Source: Pseudomonadota bacterium (GTDB lineage: Bacteria; Pseudomonadota; Alphaproteobacteria; Acetobacterales; Acetobacteraceae). Taken from it: a DNA stretch of 12,634 nt. The stretch spans positions 1 to 12,634 of the forward strand of contig JAJZCS010000032.1 in assembly GCA_021829055.1 (NCBI GenBank), given 5' to 3'. The notes beneath the pieces were generated by a model that saw only the letters and a list, made by a program, of their open reading frames with translations, was not told the origin of the DNA and searched no databases. Of this stretch, positions 5,223 to 12,634 are shown piece by piece. Position 1 is the first letter of the stretch. Each line of letters starts with the position of its first letter. The translations under genes and the position numbers were made by a program.

Positions 5223-7124
5223 ATGAACGCGATCACCAAACCGGGCCCAAAAGGTGCCGGCGCTGAGCCTTCGCTCCTCGACACCGTGCAGATGCCGGGC
5301 CGGCATCCGGTTACAGTCGACCGATCGCGCGATGCTCTGCTGAGCGATTTCGGTCGCGCCACGTTAAACGATCGCTATTTATTGCCGGGTGAAGGCTATC
5401 AGGATCTTTTTGCCCGTGTTGCCTCCTATTACGGTGACGACACAGCCCATGCCCAGCGCCTCTATGATTATATCAGCCGGCTTTGGTTTATGCCGGCAAC
5501 TCCCATACTCTCCAACGGCGGCACTGATCGCGGGCTACCAATCTCATGCTTTCTCAATGAAGCATCCGACAGCCTTGAGGGCATTGTCAGCCTCTGGAAT
5601 GAAAATGTGTGGCTTGCGAGCAGGGGGGGTGGTATCGGTTCGTATTGGGGCAACCTACGCTCGATCGGCGAAAAGATTGGGCAAAATGGCAAAACCTCCG
5701 GAATCGTACCGTTCATTCGGGTGATGGACAGCCTGACCCTCGCCATCTCCCAAGGCTCCCTCCGCCGGGGAAGTGCCGCTGTCTATCTACCGATCTCGCA
5801 CCCTGAAGTTGAAGAATTTATCGAAATCCGGCGCCCCACGGGCGGCGACCCAAACCGCAAGGCACTCAACCTGCACCATGGAATTCTGATCTCAGACGCA
5901 TTCATGCGCGCAGTCGAATCCGATGAGGTGTGGTCCTTCACCTCCCCGAGGGATGGTACGCCGATTCGGAGCGTTTCGGCACGCAATCTCTGGATTCGCA
6001 TTCTTACCGCTAGAATCGAGACCGGTGAGCCTTATCTCGTTTTTTCCGATCACGTAAATAATGCTCGCCCCGAACATCACAAGTTGGCGGGCCTCGAAGT
6101 CAAAACATCGAACCTATGTGCCGAAATCACTCTTCCAACAGGTGTTGATCAGTACGGGAAACAGCGCACCGCGGTCTGCTGTCTGTCATCAATCAATCTA
6201 GAATCCTGGCTCGAATGGCACGACAATCCCCAATTCATTGAGGATGTCATGCGCTTCCTGGACAATGTCCTGCAGGATTTTATTGAACGTGCCCCAGATT
6301 CGATAAGCTGTGCGCGTTATGCAGCCACGCGGGAGCGCTCCGTCGGACTCGGAGTGATGGGGTTTCATTCGTTCCTGCAAGCGCTGAACGTCCCCTTCGA
6401 GAGTGCTTTGGCTAAAGCGTGGAATATCCGGATATTCAAGCATCTCCGCGCTCAAGCAGACGCCGCATCGCGCAAACTGGCTGATGAACGCGGGCCGTGT
6501 CCTGATGCCTACGATTACGGAATAATGGAGCGTTTCTCTAACAAGATTGCCATCGCGCCAACGGCGTCGATTTCGGTAATCGCTGGAAATTCGAGCCCAG
6601 GGATCGAACCGATTGCCGCTAACATATTCCTGCAGAAGACCTTATCCGGCAGCTTCGCGGTCCGTAACCGGCATTTACAAAAGCTCCTTGTGGAAAAAGG
6701 GCGTGATGACGAAGAAACTTGGTCAAATATCACCATCACGAAAGGGTCTGTCCAGCACCTTGATTTTCTCACCAATGAAGAAAAGGCTGTATTCAAAACT
6801 GCCTTTGAACTGGATCAACGTTGGGTAATCGAGCATGCAGCTGATCGCGCACCATTTGTGTGCCAAAGCCAGTCTGTTAACATTTTTCTTCCTGCAAACG
6901 TGCATAAGCGAGACCTCCACCAGATTCATTACCAAGCGTGGAAAAGAGGCGTGAAGTCACTTTATTATTGCCGCTCACTGTCAATCCAGCGCGCCGACCC
7001 GGTAAGCGAAAAAGTCTCTATCCTAAACGACAGCTATACCCTCCCCCGCATTCCGGCACCGCGTTCTACAGCACCAGAGCCTGCAAGCACAACAAACTAC
7101 GAAGAATGCCTTGCCTGCCAGTGA
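5223..7124 (+). CDS. nrdA: Class I ribonucleoside-diphosphate reductase, alpha subunit, no ATP-cone
   Basis: The large subunit of class I ribonucleotide reductase reduces NDPs to dNDPs; it needs a radical-bearing beta subunit. From the ATG at 5223 (GGGAGAAAG 7 bases upstream) it has 633 residues. Catalytic residues are visible. The redox Cys pair is Cys109 (SCFLNEAS) with Cys319 or Cys320 (AVCCLSS). The thiyl radical Cys299 lies in SNLCAEITLP with Asn297 and Glu301. The radical-transfer Tyr581-Tyr582 are in KSLYYCR. The tail EECLACQ carries Cys629/Cys632 for re-reduction by thioredoxin or glutaredoxin. The phosphate-binding PTASISVIAGNSSPGIEP segment is intact. Compared with E. coli NrdA (761 residues) the ~90-residue N-terminal ATP-cone is missing. 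No nrdB follows; a 130-base gap leads to convergent cinA. An upstream ATG at 5181 would overlap a putative NrdR box and is not favoured. Confidence 0.94.
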   Translation: MNAITKPGPKGAGAEPSLLDTVQMPGRHPVTVDRSRDALLSDFGRATLNDRYLLPGEGYQDLFARVASYYGDDTAHAQRLYDYISRLWFMPATPILSNGGTDRGLPISCFLNEASDSLEGIVSLWNENVWLASRGGGIGSYWGNLRSIGEKIGQNGKTSGIVPFIRVMDSLTLAISQGSLRRGSAAVYLPISHPEVEEFIEIRRPTGGDPNRKALNLHHGILISDAFMRAVESDEVWSFTSPRDGTPIRSVSARNLWIRILTARIETGEPYLVFSDHVNNARPEHHKLAGLEVKTSNLCAEITLPTGVDQYGKQRTAVCCLSSINLESWLEWHDNPQFIEDVMRFLDNVLQDFIERAPDSISCARYAATRERSVGLGVMGFHSFLQALNVPFESALAKAWNIRIFKHLRAQADAASRKLADERGPCPDAYDYGIMERFSNKIAIAPTASISVIAGNSSPGIEPIAANIFLQKTLSGSFAVRNRHLQKLLVEKGRDDEETWSNITITKGSVQHLDFLTNEEKAVFKTAFELDQRWVIEHAADRAPFVCQSQSVNIFLPANVHKRDLHQIHYQAWKRGVKSLYYCRSLSIQRADPVSEKVSILNDSYTLPRIPAPRSTAPEPASTTNYEECLACQ

Positions 7125-7254
7125 TCGGCTTTCGGTAGAGTACTTGCTTTTTTTGCGTCGCAATATTGAGGCTTGGACGTTAATTCTGAAAGACGTCTGA
7201 ATCAAAGCATACAATGGTGGCAACCCACTACTCGTCTGCAAGCCATCGGTTCTC

Positions 7255-8016
7255 CTAAGAAGCTTGTTCACCTGGGATCGCCGTCACGCCTTGCGCTGCA
7301 ATGAGTGCGCCCGCCTCCCTGATTGCCGCCTCGAGCGCTTCAGGATCGGTACCCTTGGCAACGATTGCCACTCCCCCACCATTTGCCCCGTAAAACGGGT
7401 ACGAGCCGAGGTCGAGGGTGGAATATTTTTGCTGTATGGCACCAAGTCCTGCGGCAATGCTGCCTTCACGTACCCCCACCCCATGGACCGCGCGCATCAA
7501 AATGGGAGCGCCGTGGTTCAGTTCCGTCACAAGAGACAAAAACATCGACTGCATAATGTTTGGCACGCCAGCCATGACGTGAACATTGCCGATCGAGAAT
7601 CCAGGGGCAATCGAGATTTCGTTCTTTATTGGCTTCGCCCCTCGTGGCATCATTGCCATCCTCTGTCGGGATGCGTTGAAATTTTCGCCAAGGCGGTTGG
7701 CCAGCATGTTCCATGTGGCGGGATGCTTTTCCAACGGTAAGCCGAAGGCTGCGGCAACGCACTCGTTCGTGATGTCATCATGCGTCGGGCCAATGCCGCC
7801 TGTCGTAAAGACGTTATCGTAGGAGGCACGCAATTCGTTAACCGCCCGAATGATCCGCTCAGGTACATCGGGAACGACTCGAACCTCCTCTAGACGATGA
7901 CCAATCGCTGCAAGCCTCCTCGCTAAGAATTGCACATTTGCATCCTGGGTTCGGCCCGAAAGAATCTCGTTGCCAATGATCAAAATCGCAGCGGTTGGAT
8001 TTCCGTCGCTCATCAT
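7255..8016 (-). CDS. CinA N-terminal-domain protein (MoaB/Mog-like fold)
   Basis: The protein has 253 residues with a molybdopterin-binding-like (MoCF) domain: IGNEILSGRTQDANVQFLAR (14-33), GHRLEEVRVVPD (39-50), the FTTGGIGPTHDD motif (70-81), MPRGAKPIKN, and GVPNIMQSMF. This is the N-terminal half of CinA/YfaY-type proteins, which in some members is an ADP-ribose or NAD-related pyrophosphatase. The C-terminal PncC nicotinamide-nucleotide deamidase domain of full CinA is absent, as in many alphaproteobacterial stand-alone forms. Two ATG codons in a row open the gene (8016 and 8013). It lies 17 bases after the GNAT-Nudix gene and is the last gene of the minus-strand run. A competence role is not implied. 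Confidence 0.87.
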   Translation of the reverse strand: MMSDGNPTAAILIIGNEILSGRTQDANVQFLARRLAAIGHRLEEVRVVPDVPERIIRAVNELRASYDNVFTTGGIGPTHDDITNECVAAAFGLPLEKHPATWNMLANRLGENFNASRQRMAMMPRGAKPIKNEISIAPGFSIGNVHVMAGVPNIMQSMFLSLVTELNHGAPILMRAVHGVGVREGSIAAGLGAIQQKYSTLDLGSYPFYGANGGGVAIVAKGTDPEALEAAIREAGALIAAQGVTAIPGEQAS

Positions 8017-8033
8017 GGTCTCACTTAAACTAG

Positions 8034-9053
8034 CTAGAGAAAGTCACGAAGCATAGGAATCAACGGCCGATCCGCTGGCGGCATGGGATATTCATCAAGC
8101 CTGTCCGGTGCCACCCAGGCTAACGCCTGTCCCTCGCGCCCTACAGGTGTACCGGACCAGCGCCGGCAGAAAAATAACGGCATCAAAAGGTGAAAATCGG
8201 AATAGGAATGGGAAGCGAACACAAAAGGTGCAAGATTCGATTTAGTGACGCATATTCCCAGCTCCTCATCGAGTTCGCGCACCAGTGCTGACTCTGGAAG
8301 CTCGCCTGGCATCACCTTACCTCCCGGAAACTCCCAAAGACCCGCAAGTTTTTTTCCGGCAGGCCGCCGGGCCAGCAAAATCCGTCCATCTCGATCTACA
8401 AGAGCGCATGCGGCGACGAGCAACATGTTTCCCTCGGGCTCATGGACTACCGCAGGTGCCGCACCGTCTCTCGACTCTCGGTCATGATTTTCTCTGGAAA
8501 GAGAAAACTGCCGCACTGCCAACCGTTCGCCTGGCCGACCGATGAATTTTGCATGACCCATGCCGGTTTCGACAAAGCCGAGACGGCGTAGCACGGCGAT
8601 TGACGCGACATTATCCGCGGCGACGTTGGCTGTTACCGTGCTGATCGGCAATTCCGTAAACCCCCAGCCGATTAAGGCCTCTACCGCCTCACGTGCATAT
8701 CCTTGCCCCCAGAAGGCGCGGCCGATCCAGTACCCCAGCGATGCGGCGCTGCCTTGCCGTGCGGGCCGTAGGCCCGCGCTACCGATCAGTGCCGAAGTGG
8801 CTCGCTCGATCACAGCGAATTCGAACGCAGTCCGTTCCAAATGTTCTTCAATGGCGCTCGCCACCCACTCGTCTGCGAGCGCAGAAGGATACGGGAACGG
8901 GGCTTCCGGCAGACGGCGACAAATCTCCCAATCGTTGATCTGGTGATGAAACGCTGCAGAATCTGCCTTAACGAATGGGCGCAGAACCAACCGTCCCGCA
9001 GAAACCGACGGTGCCGAGTAATGGGAAGAAAAATTAGGCTCACTCATGACCAT
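8034..9053 (-). CDS. Fusion of a GNAT N-acetyltransferase and a MutT-type Nudix hydrolase
   Basis: This single 339-residue chain carries two enzymes. Residues ~19-184 form a RimJ/RimL-like GNAT domain: LVLRPFVKADSAAFHHQI, the acetyl-CoA loop GRAFWGQGYAREAVEAL (111-127), and NVASIAVLRRLGFVETG. A hydrophilic linker (~185-208) leads to a Nudix domain (~209-339) starting MLLVAACALVDRDGRILLAR. Its Nudix box is complete (Gly245, Glu251, Arg259-Glu260, Glu263-Glu264, Gly266; pattern G-x5-E-x7-RE-U-xEE-x-G-U). The Nudix half resembles MutT, which removes 8-oxo-dGTP or other damaged nucleotides; the GNAT half may acetylate a protein N-terminus or small molecule. The ATG at 9053 has GAAG about 10 bases upstream; an ATG at 9047 is also possible. 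It sits 54 bases after dihydroorotase and 17 before cinA. The fusion is seen in frame; the substrates are unknown. Confidence 0.9.
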   Translation of the reverse strand: MVMSEPNFSSHYSAPSVSAGRLVLRPFVKADSAAFHHQINDWEICRRLPEAPFPYPSALADEWVASAIEEHLERTAFEFAVIERATSALIGSAGLRPARQGSAASLGYWIGRAFWGQGYAREAVEALIGWGFTELPISTVTANVAADNVASIAVLRRLGFVETGMGHAKFIGRPGERLAVRQFSLSRENHDRESRDGAAPAVVHEPEGNMLLVAACALVDRDGRILLARRPAGKKLAGLWEFPGGKVMPGELPESALVRELDEELGICVTKSNLAPFVFASHSYSDFHLLMPLFFCRRWSGTPVGREGQALAWVAPDRLDEYPMPPADRPLIPMLRDFL

Positions 9054-9107
9054 CAAATAGCCGCTTCAATGAAAAACTAAAAGTCCGTTCATGAGATCTG
9101 CCGCCCG

Positions 9108-10439
9108 TCAGCTTCGAAAAGTCATTACCTGCCCAATCGGGGTGGCTAACACCTCATCTTCGCGCATCACGACGTTGCTCCGAATGATGGTCATCGCTGG
9201 CCAACCCGTCACGCGCTCGCCTTCAAATGGTGACCAACGACAAGGGCTAACAAGCCATGTGTCGTCAATTCTACGATTTTTTTTCAAATCAACGACGGTG
9301 AAATCAGCGTCATAGCCAACCGCGATTCGTCCCTTGCCTACCGCACCGTAGACACGGGCCGGACCGGCAGCCATGAGGTCGACTAACCGACCGAGCGACA
9401 GGCGGCCTTTTTGAACTTGATCAAACATGACCGGCGCAAGCGTCTGCACGCCCGAAAGGCCGGCTGCTACGTCGGGCCAATCTTTTGCCTTTGCGGCATG
9501 CGAATGGGGTGCATGATCCGATCCAACCGTATCAACGAGTCCCCCGGCAACGGCCCGCCACGCAGCATCGACCTGATTTCGGTCACGAATGGGTGGATTC
9601 ATGACCGCGTAGGCCCCGAGGCGCTCATATGCATCAGGTGCAAATTGGGTGAGATGGTTGACGAGCACTTCGACGCTCACGAGGTCATGATGATTGGTCA
9701 GAAACAAAAACTCTTCTGCAGTTGAAACATGTAGGATATGAGCTGGCCGCCCGGTCTTGCGAGCTAGCGCCACAATACGGCGAGTGCCTAACGCCGCGCA
9801 TTCCGAGTCACGCCATAGTGCGTGCTTGGAAAAGTCGCGGCTGGACGTAAAGAGCCGCCGCCGGGCCTGCAAGCGGTATTCATCTTCTGCGTGAAATGCA
9901 ACGCGGCGTCGGCCGGACCGCATAACACGTTCAATGGATACGTCGTCTTCAACGAGGAGATCGCCGGTTGTCGAACCAGAAAAGACCTTGACCGCGCAGA
10001 CGCCCGGTTCACCTTCCAGAGTGCCCAAGCGCCCAGCATTCTCCTTGGACGCACCCACGTAGAGTCCAACATCGCACCAGGCCCTGCCGCAAATGGAGTC
10101 GCGCTTAACCCTGAGTCGATGCGAATCAGTGGTCGGTATCGAGGTGTTTGGCATATCAAAAACTGCAGTGATTCCACCAAGAACTGCGCCCCTAGTGCCC
10201 GTTTCAAGCGTTTCGACCTCGGGTAATTCGGCGTTGCCTGAGTCCCGGAAATGCACATGCGGGTCAATCAAACCAGGCAGCACGTACAGCCCTGCGGCGT
10301 CAATCTTCTGTTCCGCGTCATCTCCCCGAGCGTCGAGCGTTGCAATCCGGCCATGGCGCGTACCGATTCGTACGTCCGCCGCTCCTCCTGGAAGCATGAA
10401 AATGCCGTTTTCGATAATTAGGTCGTATCGGTCGGTCAT
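9108..10439 (-). CDS. pyrC: Dihydroorotase (type I, amidohydrolase family)
   Basis: This enzyme cyclises N-carbamoyl-L-aspartate to dihydroorotate, the third step of pyrimidine synthesis. It has 443 residues in the amidohydrolase TIM-barrel. Active-site residues are all there: His61 and His63 in LIDPHVHFRDSG, Arg65, Asn98 in FDMPNTS, carbamylated Lys151 in VKVFSGSTTGD, His183 in VAFHAEDE, His237 in HILHVSTAEE and Asp308 in GSDHAPHSHAAKA. The common HFREPG reads HFRDSG here. The C-terminal FTVVDLKK strand and its beta-sandwich are complete. Its ATG overlaps the asnB stop (ATGA), so it is in that operon. Hydantoinase or allantoinase relatives share the fold, but the motif set favours dihydroorotase; a pyrC-like paralogue cannot be excluded. 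Gene symbol is tentative. Confidence 0.85.
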   Translation of the reverse strand: MTDRYDLIIENGIFMLPGGAADVRIGTRHGRIATLDARGDDAEQKIDAAGLYVLPGLIDPHVHFRDSGNAELPEVETLETGTRGAVLGGITAVFDMPNTSIPTTDSHRLRVKRDSICGRAWCDVGLYVGASKENAGRLGTLEGEPGVCAVKVFSGSTTGDLLVEDDVSIERVMRSGRRRVAFHAEDEYRLQARRRLFTSSRDFSKHALWRDSECAALGTRRIVALARKTGRPAHILHVSTAEEFLFLTNHHDLVSVEVLVNHLTQFAPDAYERLGAYAVMNPPIRDRNQVDAAWRAVAGGLVDTVGSDHAPHSHAAKAKDWPDVAAGLSGVQTLAPVMFDQVQKGRLSLGRLVDLMAAGPARVYGAVGKGRIAVGYDADFTVVDLKKNRRIDDTWLVSPCRWSPFEGERVTGWPAMTIIRSNVVMREDEVLATPIGQVMTFRS

Positions 10440-12184
10440 CGCCTTTGCTCCGCCAAGAAATCAAACACGTCGCCGCCGGCGGGCCTACCAAGAGCATAGC
10501 GACCATGCCACACGGCAAGAAACAGTAAACGCCAGCAAGCAACACCAGCGCTCTTTTCCCCGGCATGAGAAAAAAGCTCCCTCACCGTTCCAGGCTTCGC
10601 CAGTTGTTCAACAATGGGCGCCCGCGCGACGAGATCACCGAGTTTGGCGCTTCGCGCCTCAATCCACGCCCCGACCGGCACATCAAAACCCTGCTTAGGC
10701 GCGAATGGTCGAGCCGCTGGCATATATCGCTCTAACCAGCGACGAAGCAAGTATTTCCCTACTCCACGCCGCGCACGCAGCCGGTCTGGAAGTGAAAAGG
10801 CAAAGCGGCCTACTTCCCTATCCAAAAATGGCGTGCGGCCCTCGACACCATGCGTCATCAAGCATCGATCAAGCTTCAGCAAGAGATCATTAGGAAGCCA
10901 CTCTGCAATATCTTCACGCTGTGCACGCGTTAACTTCGTTCCACTTACTCTGCTGCGGGTGCGATCAATGCCTGCACGCCATTGATCGTTTTCATTCCTC
11001 AGCACACCAAGGACAGTAAACGGGCTATTTTTACGCATCGGCCGCACAAAGGGCCACGGACGTGCAGCGCCACGATAACGGCCATAGCCTGCGAAGAGTT
11101 CGTCTCCCCCTTCTCCCGACAATACAACTTTGACTGAACCACGCGCAAATTTTGCGAGAAACCAAGTTGGAATAATTGCAGGATCCGCAACCGGATCATC
11201 CATTGCACTGACAATCTCTGGCAGATGACGCCAGACCATCCTTTCGTTCACTTCTACCCGCTCGTGGTGCGCGCCCACGGCCCGGGCGCAATTCTTGGCC
11301 GCTTCACGCTCGTCCGCGACTGATGGATGATCGAACCCAGCCGTAAAAGCCTGAACTTTTTGTTCGTTAATTCGCGCCATGACAGCAAGAATCGTGGCGG
11401 AATCGATTCCACCTGAGAGAAACATCCCAAAAGGAACATCGCTTCGCTGATGGAACTCGACACTCTCAGCCAGAACGGCGTCGAGCCTTGTTAATGCTTC
11501 CTCTTCGTTATCCGGAGCATCCCCCGACTCGATGGGATCGTGAATTGTGGAGCTTTCAACAACGCCGTCCCGCAGCCTCACGGCCGATCCTGGAGGTAAG
11601 CGGGAAATTGCCGGGAATACCGTTGTCGTTCCGGTACAGAATTGCAAATGCAATAATTCGACGAGCCGCTGAGGATCGACCGCCGCAGGAGAGAGGTTTG
11701 CAGCAATTAGCGCTTGTGGTTCTGACGCGAACGCCAATCCGAACACCGATTGCCCGACATAAAGCGGTTTGATTCCGAAGGGATCACGAAAGAGAAACAT
11801 TACTCCTCGTTCGGAATCATCGAGAGCGATGGCAAACATTCCACGAAGCGTCGCCACAATGTCGGTTCCCTCCCGGTTCAGGAACAATGGTGGCTCGCAA
11901 TCGCTCAGCGTCGAAAACTTCACGTGCGGAAGGGATTTTCGTAGCTCAGGATTGTTATAGATCTCACCATTTGCAATCAGAGTCGAGCCGGCCCCGCACA
12001 GGGGTTGGTCGCCGGTAGCGACATCAACAACCGCTAAACGTCGGTGCACGAACGCAACACGCTCGTTGACATACATGCCCGATCCGTCCGGGCCACGATG
12101 CGCAAGTGCTTTGTCCAACATGCCCAGTGTATCGATACCAACATGGGCCCCCGGCTTCAGCGCCAGACCTGCTATCCCGCACAT
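10436..12184 (-). CDS. asnB: Asparagine synthase (glutamine-hydrolysing)
   Basis: This enzyme makes asparagine (or another amide) from aspartate, ATP and glutamine. The start is the ATG at 12184, giving MCGIAGLAL, so the catalytic Cys2 becomes N-terminal after Met removal; an in-frame extension of 11 codons (to 12217) lacks this. Length is 582 residues. The glutaminase domain (1 to ~200) has HRGPDGSG, the RRLAVVD segment, NGEIYNN (72-78) and RDPFGIKPLYV. The synthetase domain has the PP-loop FLSGGIDS (255-262), GEGGDELFAGYGRY (357-370) and VEGRTPFLDREV. GGGAAG is preceded by GGGAAG-like GGGAAGC upstream as a weak ribosome-binding site. The start overlaps the end of the GT4 gene by 13 bases and its stop overlaps dihydroorotase. 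Beside a glycosyltransferase it could instead amidate a surface polysaccharide, as asnB-like genes in such loci do. Confidence 0.92.
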   Translation of the reverse strand: MCGIAGLALKPGAHVGIDTLGMLDKALAHRGPDGSGMYVNERVAFVHRRLAVVDVATGDQPLCGAGSTLIANGEIYNNPELRKSLPHVKFSTLSDCEPPLFLNREGTDIVATLRGMFAIALDDSERGVMFLFRDPFGIKPLYVGQSVFGLAFASEPQALIAANLSPAAVDPQRLVELLHLQFCTGTTTVFPAISRLPPGSAVRLRDGVVESSTIHDPIESGDAPDNEEEALTRLDAVLAESVEFHQRSDVPFGMFLSGGIDSATILAVMARINEQKVQAFTAGFDHPSVADEREAAKNCARAVGAHHERVEVNERMVWRHLPEIVSAMDDPVADPAIIPTWFLAKFARGSVKVVLSGEGGDELFAGYGRYRGAARPWPFVRPMRKNSPFTVLGVLRNENDQWRAGIDRTRSRVSGTKLTRAQREDIAEWLPNDLLLKLDRCLMTHGVEGRTPFLDREVGRFAFSLPDRLRARRGVGKYLLRRWLERYMPAARPFAPKQGFDVPVGAWIEARSAKLGDLVARAPIVEQLAKPGTVRELFSHAGEKSAGVACWRLLFLAVWHGRYALGRPAGGDVFDFLAEQRR

Positions 12185-12634
12185 GAGTGCACAAGCTTCC
12201 CAAAAAGAGACAGCCACGCGGAAACCACTACGGGCTCTGCGAAATCATCTTCGTAACGCACGCGACCGGCCTCCGCCATTCCATTCGCAAGTGCCCGGTC
12301 CATGATCAGTCGTGTAATTGCGTCAGCCATGACGCACGCTTCGTCAATCGGCACCAAAAGCCCGTCAACACCATCGCGGATAATTTCACGAGGCCCCTCC
12401 GCCGCAGCGGCGACAACCGGTGTCGCAGACGAAAATGCCTCCAGTATCATGTTACCGAGCGGTTCATGGCGCGATGACGAGACAAACACAGTCGCTGCTT
12501 TTAAAAGCCCCCCCAATGTCGCGTCTCCACCCAACCAAGTGCACACGCGCAGCGATGCCGAGTTCCTTAATCAAGCTGCCAAGCGCAGCGCGCTCGGGTC
12601 CATCACCTGCAATTACGAGATGGGCCTCGGGCAC
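12172..12634 (-). pseudogene. Family 4 glycosyltransferase, C-terminal part, frameshifted at a G7 tract, cut by window edge
   Basis: This is a GT-B (GT4) glycosyltransferase of surface-polysaccharide type. On the minus strand from the window edge one frame reads EAHLVIAGDGPERAAL, then LIKELGIAARVHLVGWRRDIGG up to a run of seven G (plus-strand C, 12508-12514). Beyond it the family continues in another frame: GGLLKAATVFVSSSRHEPLGN, then MILEAFSSATPVVAAAAEGP and REIIRDGVDGLLVP, to the TAG at 12172-12174. This includes the nucleotide-sugar binding E-P-L-G-N-x2-LEA motif. Removing one G joins the frames into VHLVGWRRDIGGLLKAATVF, exactly the family pattern. So the gene is inactivated, phase-variable, or carries a sequencing indel; a downstream GTG at 12546 is unlikely to be a real start. 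It overlaps asnB by 13 bases. The N-terminal acceptor domain is outside the window. Confidence 0.83.

Noticed and set aside
7125..7254. Gap between convergent nrdA and cinA as a bidirectional terminator or an nrdB remnant
   Set aside because: Only short stems (GACGT/ACGTC, GTGG/CCAC) without suitable T-runs, and no frame resembles NrdB.
9411..9725. Plus-strand open frames within dihydroorotase and asnB
   Set aside because: They are antisense shadows of well-supported genes, with no ribosome-binding site or recognisable motif.
1..12634. CRISPR array, phage defence island, tRNA or integrase
   Set aside because: No regular repeats, no tRNA-like cloverleaf noticed, and no integrase or nuclease domains beyond the IS1380 transposase.

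Overview
The window looks like chromosomal DNA from an alphaproteobacterium, most likely Rhodospirillales/Acetobacteraceae. This is an inference from gene content: an IS1380-family element, a COQ9 gene beside rpsU, a NrdA with a CxxCQ tail, and a GNAT-Nudix fusion. No rRNA, tRNA or CRISPR is visible. G+C is moderate except in the first ~760 bases, which are visibly richer and belong to the insertion sequence.

Region 1 (1-1312): the 3' part of an IS1380-family element sits against the C-terminal third of a UbiH/UbiL-type ubiquinone-ring hydroxylase. That gene is broken by the junction and carries a further frameshift near its end. Region 2 (1189-2414, minus strand): a peptide deformylase and a COQ9-family ubiquinone gene overlap by ATGA. 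COQ9 converges on the ubi fragment and overlaps its 3' end.

Region 3 (2415-5054, plus strand): a divergent intergenic region holds a putative rpsU promoter, a terminator-like hairpin in the rpsU leader and a duplicated Shine-Dalgarno. It is followed by a tight same-strand run: rpsU (bS21), a 2-oxoglutarate/Fe(II) oxygenase, a DPM1-like family 2 glycosyltransferase, and a TVP38/TMEM64 (DedA-superfamily) membrane protein. The last two overlap by GTGA. The last pair suggests polyprenyl-phosphate-sugar synthesis coupled to carrier or lipid translocation.

Region 4 (5142-7124): nrdA, a ribonucleotide reductase large subunit without the N-terminal ATP-cone and without an adjacent nrdB. Upstream are two sites that fit paired NrdR boxes, exactly 32 bp apart.

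Region 5 (7255-12634, minus strand): a probable operon, in transcription order a family 4 glycosyltransferase (frameshifted at a G7 tract and cut by the window edge), a glutamine-hydrolysing asparagine synthase, a dihydroorotase (ATGA overlap with asnB), a GNAT-Nudix fusion, and a CinA N-domain protein. It mixes surface-polysaccharide-type genes with pyrimidine and nucleotide housekeeping.

The most useful leads are the rpsU-oxygenase-glycosyltransferase-DedA operon, the rpsU leader hairpin, the NrdR box pair, and the two frameshifts (ubi remnant and GT4).
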